This document shows positions 1-4,602 of a stretch of DNA of 7,187 nucleotides, in pieces. The notes under the pieces were generated by a model that was not told the DNA's origin, searched no databases, and was given only the letters and a program-made list of their open reading frames with translations. This stretch comes from an uncultured Lachnospiraceae bacterium. Lineage in GTDB: Bacteria > Bacillota > Clostridia > Lachnospirales > Lachnospiraceae. The stretch is taken from assembly GCA_947174725.1 (NCBI GenBank), contig CAMWKA010000092.1, positions 1 to 7,187 on the forward strand, written 5' to 3'. Each line of letters opens with the position of its first letter. Position 1 is the stretch's first letter. Made by a program: the position numbers and the translations under genes.

Positions 1-23
1 ACTATCCACTGTGCTACACCAAC
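1..23 (-). tRNA. Partial tRNA gene (5' end only), cut by the left window edge; possibly tRNA-Arg
   Basis: Read on the minus strand from position 23, the sequence fits the start of a tRNA: a 7-nt acceptor strand (GTTGGTG), the TA of positions 8-9, a D-stem strand GCAC, a D-loop AGTGGATA containing the GG pair, and then GT, the beginning of the returning D-stem strand that would pair with GCAC. The anticodon, T-arm and 3' acceptor strand lie outside the window, so the cloverleaf cannot be completed. An A directly after the GG of the D-loop (A20) is an arginine identity element in many bacteria, which makes tRNA-Arg a guess only. A good promoter lies just upstream at 60-88, which supports a real RNA gene. 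Confidence 0.55.
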
Positions 24-59
24 TGATATTTGTGTCGGACTTATCCGTTTTCCTAACAC

Positions 60-88
60 ATCATATCAAACATTTCCTTTATTTGCAA
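60..88 (-). promoter_or_regulatory. Sigma-70-type promoter upstream of the partial tRNA
   Basis: On the minus strand there is a -35 box TTGCAA (83-88), a 17-nt spacer and a -10 box TATGAT (60-65). Each box matches the consensus closely and the spacing is optimal. Transcription would start around position 52-54, about 30 nt before the predicted 5' end of the tRNA, a normal leader length for RNase P processing. The promoter also lies downstream of the acetyltransferase stop codon, so it drives the tRNA and not that gene. A small 4-bp hairpin (36-47) sits in the leader and is probably incidental. Confidence 0.6.
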
Positions 89-125
89 GTCATCTTCCTT
101 TTTTAATGCAAATTTTGAAAAGGAT

Positions 126-740
126 TTAACTGTTCTTTATCCAAAAATCCAGATATTTTCTTCTTTTTTCTTCGTCCGGCAGCATACCCGTATATAACTG
201 TATCAAAACGTCTTTCACTTCTTCTGCCGATGGCAATACTAATGGTACTGCCATTGACGGGACAAAAGTCATATTTTCCTGCTGTCCGGATAAAATCAGA
301 TTCGTGTAATGCGCCCCAAATATTCTGCTCTCTACACCGGTATCGACCGCGCCATTTCTCTGATAAAACTGCAGTCTCCGGGCTGCCATCCTCCTGTCTG
401 GCGCGTCATCAGGATATTCACTCTCGATCATCAGTTTTCTATCTTGATAATATGTCATCAGTTCCTTTAAGATCCGGCCTCCGTATCCCTGGTTTCTTTT
501 CTCGGAAAAAGTACCCAGATAGTCCAATAATCCATATGAGATCCCTTTGGGTAAAAGAACAAGGGCGTAACCTACCGGTTCCTGATCACATACAAGCAGA
601 CTTTCATAGATTCCCTGCTCCATCATATCGATAATATTGTGCAACGGCTTTAATTCCATCGGCGGAAAATCCTTTGTCATCCGCGTTTCATATATTTCCG
701 TGATTTCCTTCTCATTCATTTTCCGAAAAATAACTGACAT
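126..740 (-). CDS. GNAT-family N-acetyltransferase
   Basis: A protein of about 204 residues of the Gcn5-related N-acetyltransferase superfamily, which transfers an acetyl group from acetyl-CoA to an amine. The substrate cannot be read from the sequence. The acetyl-CoA pyrophosphate-binding loop is visible as RNQGYGG (about residues 82-88), followed by the helix RILKELMTYY, and the late motif FYQRNGA (about 125-131) is the usual GNAT 'YxxxGF' region in altered form. The N-terminal segment with TKDFPPMELKPL resembles a clostridial subgroup of uncharacterised GNATs. No signal peptide or membrane segment is seen, so it should be cytosolic. The upstream ATG at 752 is only 1 nt from the Shine-Dalgarno sequence GAGGGAG (754-760) and is therefore unlikely. 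The ATG at 740 is 13 nt away, and a GTG at 749 is also possible. It lies about 85 bp downstream of the MocR-type gene, either at the end of that transcript or on its own promoter. Confidence 0.85.
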   Translation of the reverse strand: MSVIFRKMNEKEITEIYETRMTKDFPPMELKPLHNIIDMMEQGIYESLLVCDQEPVGYALVLLPKGISYGLLDYLGTFSEKRNQGYGGRILKELMTYYQDRKLMIESEYPDDAPDRRMAARRLQFYQRNGAVDTGVESRIFGAHYTNLILSGQQENMTFVPSMAVPLVLPSAEEVKDVLIQLYTGMLPDEEKRRKYLDFWIKNS

Positions 741-753
741 AATAATCACCATA

Positions 754-782
754 CTCCCTCTAAAAGATTATATGTAATTATA
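754..782 (-). promoter_or_regulatory. Ribosome binding site and tandem -10 boxes before the GNAT gene
   Basis: In the short gap between the MocR-type gene and the acetyltransferase, the minus strand carries two TATAAT boxes (777-782 and 767-772) followed by the Shine-Dalgarno sequence GAGGGAG (754-760). Neither box has a convincing -35 hexamer at 16-18 nt; a TTGGAC further upstream is about 21 nt from the first box. The boxes suggest that the GNAT gene can be transcribed independently, but the region is AT-rich and chance matches are likely. The ribosome binding site itself is clear. Confidence 0.35.
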
Positions 783-824
783 CAATTTAAGTTACAGCAT
801 ATCGTCCAAATGGCAATCTGAAAT

Positions 825-2294
825 TTAGCGGCACAATTCTTCCAGCAATCCGTTGACCAAAGGGAGCTGATCTTCTTCCATACCGGAATAATTGATGACC
901 AGCGTATGGGTATCCGTTGTTTTTCCGAATCCTTCCAAGCCATTTCTGATATAGCACTCAGACAGCGTCAGCACCCGATAACCCATCGCCATAGCTTTCT
1001 CCACAATCTGCCGGTCTGTCAGGGAAGTCTCAAGTTTCAACAGAAAATGAAGTCCCGCTTCTTCCTCGGCAATCTCCACTTTCGATGCGACAGGACCATT
1101 TTTAATACTCTCGATCAGACGTCTTTGTAAGTTCTTATAATAAGTACGCATACGGTTGATATGCTTTTCAAAATATCCCTCTTCAATAAATCCTGCCAGC
1201 GTAAACTGATCGAACGTAGATACCGTACAAGAATAAAATCCAAGTTTCTCATGAAATTTTTCAGCCAAATACGGCGGCAGGATCATATAACTGATCCTAA
1301 TCGTCGAAGAAAGACTCTTGGAAAATGTATTCATATAGATCACCTTCCCCTGCATATCAATACTTTGCAGCATGGGAATGGATCTGCCAACCATACGAAA
1401 CTCCGAATCAAAATCATCCTCAATGATATAACGTCTCTCAGACGCCGCCGCCCAATTTAGCAGCTCGTACCGCCGTCCGATCTGCGTGACGATTCCCGTT
1501 GGAAAATGATGCGCCGGAGTAATATGCAGCACATCCGTATCGGATTTCAAAAGCTGTTCCATACTAACGCCCTTCTCATCCATTGAAATCGCTCTGCAGA
1601 TGACATGATGGCTCTGATAGATCTGATAAAGCTTTTTATAGCCGGGATTTTCAATTGCATAGATCTTATCATAGCCAAGTAACTGGATCAACAGACTGTA
1701 TAGATACTCCGTCCCAGCGCCGATGATGACCTGTGAGGGATCGACTTTCATCCCCCGAAAGGCTGACAAATGCCGACAAATCGCAGCCCGCAGTTCATAT
1801 ACGCCATTGGTTGGAGAAGGCGTCATCAACGCGTGCGGATCCCGCGCCATGGTCTCTTTGCTCATCCTTGCCCAGACAGAAAACGGAAAATGATCCGGAT
1901 GGTTCCGATTGCTTGCAAAATCTGCTAATATCGTGGGACTACCGTTTCTGAGGGATATTGTCCCATCTTTCCTACCCGAAGTTTTTTCTCTATAAGACGA
2001 CCGCCCCTTTTCCACTTCTGACATCTCCTGATACCTCATTCTTACAGCATCCGGAATTTCCTGTACAAAAAAACCTTTTTTCGGAATAGAGTAGATATAC
2101 CCTTCCGCCAGCAGCTGCGCGTATGCATTTTCCACCGTAATCACACTGATCCCAAGATTTTTCGCAAAGCTTCTTTTAGAAGGCAGACGGTCATTTTCTT
2201 TCAAATTTCCTGCTACAATATCATTTTTCAGGCAATGATATAAATGCTGGTACAATGTTTCAGATCCGATATCCGTAAATGAATAGGTAATCAT
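825..2294 (-). CDS. MocR/PdxR-type transcriptional regulator (GntR winged helix + aminotransferase class I fold)
   Basis: A 489-residue PLP-dependent regulator. Residues about 9-77 form the GntR-type winged helix (recognition region LPSKRSFAKNLGISVITVENAY, then the wing EGYIYSIPKKGFFV). A linker of roughly 40 residues leads to a fold-type I aminotransferase domain, about 120-489. Hallmarks are GAGTEYLYSLL (193-202), TPAHHFPTG (259-267), the IIEDDFDSEFR block (290-300), and NTFSKSL with K326 as the lysine expected to bind PLP as a Schiff base. These proteins are usually regulators rather than enzymes. The start at 2294 is preferred over the longer frame to 2342 because AGAGAGG (2301-2307) is 6 nt upstream. 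The gene is divergent from a pyridoxal/pyridoxamine kinase gene, so a PdxR-like role (activating or repressing B6 salvage in response to PLP) is a strong inference. GabR- or TauR-like roles are less likely because no matching catabolic genes are nearby. Autoregulation through the shared intergenic region is typical of the family. Confidence 0.9.
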   Translation of the reverse strand: MITYSFTDIGSETLYQHLYHCLKNDIVAGNLKENDRLPSKRSFAKNLGISVITVENAYAQLLAEGYIYSIPKKGFFVQEIPDAVRMRYQEMSEVEKGRSSYREKTSGRKDGTISLRNGSPTILADFASNRNHPDHFPFSVWARMSKETMARDPHALMTPSPTNGVYELRAAICRHLSAFRGMKVDPSQVIIGAGTEYLYSLLIQLLGYDKIYAIENPGYKKLYQIYQSHHVICRAISMDEKGVSMEQLLKSDTDVLHITPAHHFPTGIVTQIGRRYELLNWAAASERRYIIEDDFDSEFRMVGRSIPMLQSIDMQGKVIYMNTFSKSLSSTIRISYMILPPYLAEKFHEKLGFYSCTVSTFDQFTLAGFIEEGYFEKHINRMRTYYKNLQRRLIESIKNGPVASKVEIAEEEAGLHFLLKLETSLTDRQIVEKAMAMGYRVLTLSECYIRNGLEGFGKTTDTHTLVINYSGMEEDQLPLVNGLLEELCR

Positions 2295-2300
2295 AGTCAG

Positions 2301-2307
2301 CCTCTCT
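2301..2307 (-). promoter_or_regulatory. Ribosome binding site that sets the start of the MocR-type gene
   Basis: AGAGAGG on the minus strand lies 6 nt before the ATG at 2292-2294. The in-frame ATG at 2342 has no comparable site and would add 16 residues with no resemblance to a GntR N-terminus, so the shorter product is preferred. Confidence 0.75.
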
Positions 2308-2323
2308 TTTACGCTGCATTTTG

Positions 2324-2335
2324 TACATTCATGTA
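2324..2335. repeat. Short palindrome TACATTCATGTA near the regulator promoter
   Basis: A perfect 5-bp inverted repeat (TACAT, 2-nt centre, ATGTA) lies about 30-40 bp before the MocR-type start codon, overlapping the weak -10 candidate for that gene. A short palindrome here could be an operator half or a chance match in AT-rich DNA. Confidence 0.35.
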
Positions 2336-2415
2336 ATAACAAAAAACAAGCTATTATGATCCATCTGACCTTATTAAAAATATATAAATTGGATATATAT
2401 ATATGTTCAGACTGG

Positions 2416-2442
2416 TTTTATAATACAATTTATCTTATAAAA
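2416..2442. repeat. Inverted repeat TTTTATAA-N11-TTATAAAA over the kinase promoter
   Basis: Two perfect complementary 8-bp arms (2416-2423 and 2435-2442) are separated by 11 bp, so the arms are about 19 bp centre to centre, close to two helical turns. The left arm overlaps the TATAAT box proposed for the kinase. A protein bound here would directly affect transcription of the kinase gene. AT-only arms are low in information, so this remains a candidate. Confidence 0.4.
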
Positions 2443-2454
2443 AGGCAATACAAT
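2422..2454. repeat. Direct repeat AATACAAT, two copies 25 bp apart
   Basis: Identical 8-mers occur at 2422-2429 and 2447-2454, just before the ribosome binding site of the kinase gene. Direct repeats are the usual operator type for MocR proteins, but here the second copy would be downstream of the likely transcription start. Candidate only. Confidence 0.35.
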
Positions 2455-2463
2455 ATTTATTTT

Positions 2464-2472
2464 AAGAAAGGA
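2464..2472 (+). promoter_or_regulatory. Ribosome binding site that sets the start of the kinase gene
   Basis: AAGAAAGGA ends 9 nt before the ATG at 2482. The reading frame stays open upstream to 2356, but that stretch is AT-rich intergenic DNA encoding a non-family-like sequence, so translation should begin at 2482. Confidence 0.75.
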
Positions 2473-2481
2473 TCAAAATTA

Positions 2482-3303
2482 ATGGATCACAAAATTTTAA
2501 CCATTCAGGATATTTCCTGTGTCGGACAGTGCTCCTTAACTGTTGCGCTTCCCATCTTATCTGCCTGCGGTCTGGAAACAGCTATTCTTCCTTCCGCAGT
2601 GTTGTCAACGCATACTATGTTTCAGGATTTTACCTTTCGGGATCTGACAGAAGATATGCCGGAAATTTTAAAACATTGGCAAAAAGAGAAATTTACATTT
2701 GATGCCATTTATACGGGGTATCTTGGAAGCAGCCGGCAGATCGGATATGTCAAAAATATCTTTCACTCTGTTGCCTCTAAAGACTGCAGCCTGATCGTTG
2801 ATCCCGCCATGGCGGACAATGGTAAACTCTATCCGGGATTTGACGAAGCGTTTGCCGCAGAGATGGCCGGTCTTTGCAAAGAAGCAGATTATATTCTGCC
2901 CAATCTGACAGAAAGCTGCTTTATGACAAATACGGAATATAAGGAAACTTATGATGAATCGTACATTGACTATGTTCTGGAACATCTTAGAAAACTAACG
3001 GAAGCTACCATCATCTTAACCGGTGTTTCTTATACTGCAGACACCACCGGCGTTGTCGTTGCCACTAAAAATACGAAAGAATATTATAAGCACCGCAAAT
3101 CCCCACACAGCAGCCACGGTACGGGCGATGTCTATTCTTCCGCATTTACGGGCGCTTTCATGAAGGGACACACCCCCTATGAAGCTGCTAAGATTGCCGC
3201 CGACTATACCTTAGCATGTATAGAATATACGGCAAAAGATCCTGATCATTGGTATGGAGTCAAATTTGAGCCGTTGTTAGGCGACCTGCTGCGTTCACTA
3301 TAA
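2482..3303 (+). CDS. pdxY: Pyridoxal/pyridoxamine kinase (PdxY/PdxK type, ribokinase superfamily)
   Basis: A 273-residue cytosolic kinase predicted to phosphorylate pyridoxal, pyridoxamine or pyridoxine with ATP to give the 5'-phosphates, the salvage route to PLP. The length is typical. The N-terminus has ILTIQDISCVGQCSLTVALP, matching the family's 'ILxIQSxVxxGxxGNSAA' region but with the glycine-asparagine part changed. Further hallmarks are FDAIYTGYLGS (73-83), VDPAM (106-110), PNLTE (140-144) and the anion-hole/catalytic SHGTGDVYSSAF with GTGD at 213-216, where D216 is the expected catalytic base. Colinearity with E. coli PdxY is clear, although I recall that sequence from memory and cannot give an identity. 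The gene is divergent from a MocR/PdxR-type regulator, which supports the B6 assignment over other ribokinase-family substrates such as HMP (ThiD). The exact symbol (pdxY or pdxK) is uncertain. Confidence 0.88.
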   Translation: MDHKILTIQDISCVGQCSLTVALPILSACGLETAILPSAVLSTHTMFQDFTFRDLTEDMPEILKHWQKEKFTFDAIYTGYLGSSRQIGYVKNIFHSVASKDCSLIVDPAMADNGKLYPGFDEAFAAEMAGLCKEADYILPNLTESCFMTNTEYKETYDESYIDYVLEHLRKLTEATIILTGVSYTADTTGVVVATKNTKEYYKHRKSPHSSHGTGDVYSSAFTGAFMKGHTPYEAAKIAADYTLACIEYTAKDPDHWYGVKFEPLLGDLLRSL

Positions 3304-3314
3304 AGAAACTCCTT

Positions 3315-3350
3315 AAAAATCGCTGGAAGCAGTTATGCTTGCAGCGATTT
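3315..3350 (-). terminator. Intrinsic terminator between convergent genes (probably bidirectional)
   Basis: A hairpin with a perfect 9-bp outer stem (AAATCGCTG with CAGCGATTT), one G-G mismatch, a 5-bp inner stem (AAGCA with TGCTT) and a 4-nt GTTA loop spans 3317-3350. On the minus strand it is followed by a run of five T's, the normal form for terminating the deacylase/ThrH transcript, whose last stop codon is only about 6 bp away. On the plus strand it follows the kinase stop codon by 13 bp but has only a broken T-tract (TTTGTAATTT), so it may terminate that transcript less efficiently. Confidence 0.85.
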
Positions 3351-3355
3351 GTAAT

Positions 3356-3901
3356 TTAGTCCTCTCCCACCAGATGTACGACTTTATACGCATGCTCTGT
3401 TGCGGGCAAAAATGTTTTTATAATATCGCTTGTCCTGATTTTCAGGCTGGATGTGCATACGCAGGGATGGCATCCGAGATATTCTCCTTCCAACACATCC
3501 TCATCGATCAGTAGCTGAACCACATGATCCTTGTCATTCATAAGCCCCATGATGCTGACCGCCCCCGGTTCAATATCAAGATATTTCAGCATATCCTCCG
3601 GGTCTGCAAAAGACAGCCTTGCGGAATTGATTTGACTCGAAAGCTCCTTGGTCTTAAATTTTTTATCTCCCGGCATCATAAGCAGATAAAAGTTTGTTTT
3701 TTTCCTGTTGCAAAGAAAGAGATTCTTGCAGATCAGCACGCCAAGAATCGCATCGATCTCATTACAGGCTTCCATATTATCTGCCGGCTCGTGATCAGTT
3801 CTTTTATATTCTATTCCGAGGTTATCAAGAAAATCATAGGTCCTGACTTCCCTTGGAAGCCGGCCTTCTATATTTTCAGGTCTTCCATTAAAAAGTTCCA
3901 T
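3356..3901 (-). CDS. YbaK/ProX-type aminoacyl-tRNA deacylase (prolyl-tRNA synthetase-associated domain protein)
   Basis: A 181-residue single-domain protein of the YbaK/EbsC/INS editing superfamily, which hydrolyses wrongly charged tRNA in trans; the nearest characterised type is PrdX/ProXp-ala, acting on Ala-tRNA(Pro). Visible hallmarks are ICKNLFLCNRK with K59 (the family's conserved lysine), FYLLMMPGDKKFKTKEL, the ARLSFAD segment (94-100), GAVSIMGLMND (113-123) and the LGCHPCVCTSSL loop with H145-P146, corresponding to the family's 'fHPxxNTxT' active-site loop but with cysteines in it. No signal peptide is present. Its ATG overlaps the stop of the upstream thrH-like gene by one base (TAATG), and only a weak GGTGA (3906-3910) precedes it, so translation is probably coupled. 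The exact substrate (Ala, Cys or another residue on tRNA-Pro) is not visible in the sequence. Confidence 0.88.
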   Translation of the reverse strand: MELFNGRPENIEGRLPREVRTYDFLDNLGIEYKRTDHEPADNMEACNEIDAILGVLICKNLFLCNRKKTNFYLLMMPGDKKFKTKELSSQINSARLSFADPEDMLKYLDIEPGAVSIMGLMNDKDHVVQLLIDEDVLEGEYLGCHPCVCTSSLKIRTSDIIKTFLPATEHAYKVVHLVGED

Positions 3902-4503
3902 TATTTCACCGCTTCCCGTATCGCCGCCAGAAAATCATCATAGGAATCAAATGCCGGCAGCTGCGGATAATCCGCTTTGATCTGTTCGGTACTTCGGAAT
4001 AAAAAACCAGCCTTGCTTGCAAGGATCATACCGAGATCATTATGGCTGTCGCCTCCGGCAATAGTATCGTATCCAATCGACTGTAATGCCTTTACAGTTG
4101 TCAACTTAGACTTCTCGCAACGCATCTTAAATCCTGTGATCTCTCCATTTTCCGCAACTTCCAAAGAATTGCAGAAGATGGTAGGATAACCCAGCTTCTT
4201 CATCAACGGTCCCGCAAATTGGGAAAAGGTATCGCTGATAATAATGACCTGACAAAAGGAACGCAGCTCATCCAGAAATTCTTTCGCGCCGGGCAGCGGA
4301 TCGATCTTTGCGATTGTATCCTGAATCTCCTTCAGTCCTAGTCCATGTTCTTTCAAAATACCAATCCTGAATTTCATCAATTTATCGTAATCCGGCTCAT
4401 CTCTTGTCGTCCGTTCTAATTCCGGTATCCCACATTCTTTTGCAAAGGCAATCCAGATTTCCGGTACCAATACTCCTTCAAGATCCAAACATACAATATC
4501 CAT
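3901..4503 (-). CDS. thrH: ThrH-like HAD hydrolase: phosphoserine phosphatase / homoserine phosphotransferase
   Basis: A 200-residue HAD-superfamily protein that closely resembles Pseudomonas aeruginosa ThrH from the first residues (CLDLEGVLVPEIWIAFA), including the TTRDEPDYDKLMK cap segment. Motif I is DLE, with D7 as the phosphorylated aspartate and E9 in place of the second aspartate, as in ThrH. Motif II is IISDTF with S90, a lysine-rich segment near 131-138 supplies motif III, and motif IV is GGDSHND (150-156) with metal-binding D152 and D156. ThrH can remove phosphate from phosphoserine and transfer it to homoserine, so it may serve serine synthesis, bypass a missing homoserine kinase, or both. 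The start is supported by GAAGGGAG (4513-4520), 9 nt upstream. It is the first gene of a two-gene unit with the deacylase. Which reaction dominates in this host cannot be inferred here. Confidence 0.9.
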   Translation of the reverse strand: MDIVCLDLEGVLVPEIWIAFAKECGIPELERTTRDEPDYDKLMKFRIGILKEHGLGLKEIQDTIAKIDPLPGAKEFLDELRSFCQVIIISDTFSQFAGPLMKKLGYPTIFCNSLEVAENGEITGFKMRCEKSKLTTVKALQSIGYDTIAGGDSHNDLGMILASKAGFLFRSTEQIKADYPQLPAFDSYDDFLAAIREAVK

Positions 4504-4512
4504 TCTTTTTCG

Positions 4513-4520
4513 CTCCCTTC
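4513..4520 (-). promoter_or_regulatory. Strong ribosome binding site of the thrH-like gene
   Basis: GAAGGGAG on the minus strand with a 9-nt spacer to the ATG at 4501-4503. It is much stronger than the site before the following deacylase gene, which fits coupled translation of the second gene. Confidence 0.7.
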
Positions 4521-4558
4521 ATAATGCTGTCCCAATTTATCTTACAACCAGTATACTT

Positions 4559-4585
4559 TATCAGACATTTTATTTTTCTCTGATA
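4559..4585. repeat. Inverted repeat TATCAGA-N13-TCTGATA upstream of thrH
   Basis: Perfect 7-bp arms (4559-4565 and 4579-4585) flank a 13-bp AT-rich centre in the gap between the large c-di-GMP gene and the thrH-like gene. On the minus strand a TATACT box (4550-4555) lies directly downstream, but no good -35 hexamer exists at 17 nt. The element could be an operator for the thrH unit or a weak hairpin after the upstream gene; it lacks a T-tract and is a poor terminator. Confidence 0.4.
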
Positions 4586-4602
4586 CCCATACAGCAGCTT
4601 TG

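Larger units (their letters stand above)
2295..2481. promoter_or_regulatory. Divergent promoter/operator region between the MocR-type regulator and pyridoxal kinase
   Basis: This 187-bp AT-rich segment must contain the start sites of both divergent genes. Toward the kinase, a perfect TATAAT (2419-2424) has no good -35 box at 17 nt, as expected for an activator-dependent promoter. Toward the regulator, a weak candidate is TTGTTT, an 18-nt spacer and TACAAA on the minus strand, around 2319-2348. The segment also holds an alternating TA run (about 2394-2404) and short direct and inverted repeats listed separately. MocR regulators commonly bind paired direct repeats in such regions; which repeat is the operator cannot be decided by eye. 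Confidence 0.5.

Noticed and set aside
91..125. Possible terminator hairpin after the GNAT gene (CCTTTT ... AAAAGG)
   Set aside because: The stem is short and AT-rich with a long loop and no T-tract on the correct side; too weak to call.
230..634. Plus-strand open frame of 134 codons opposite the GNAT gene
   Set aside because: It lies wholly within a well-supported gene on the other strand, its sequence resembles no family, and it has no start signal.
2295..2342. In-frame upstream extension of the MocR-type regulator (16 residues, cysteine-containing)
   Set aside because: AGAGAGG lies 6 nt before the ATG at 2294 and the family N-terminus begins there; the extension overlaps promoter-like sequence.
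2356..2481. In-frame upstream extension of the pyridoxal kinase (42 extra residues)
   Set aside because: It has no ribosome binding site at its start, runs through the divergent promoter region, encodes a sequence unlike the family N-terminus, and a good site precedes the ATG at 2482.
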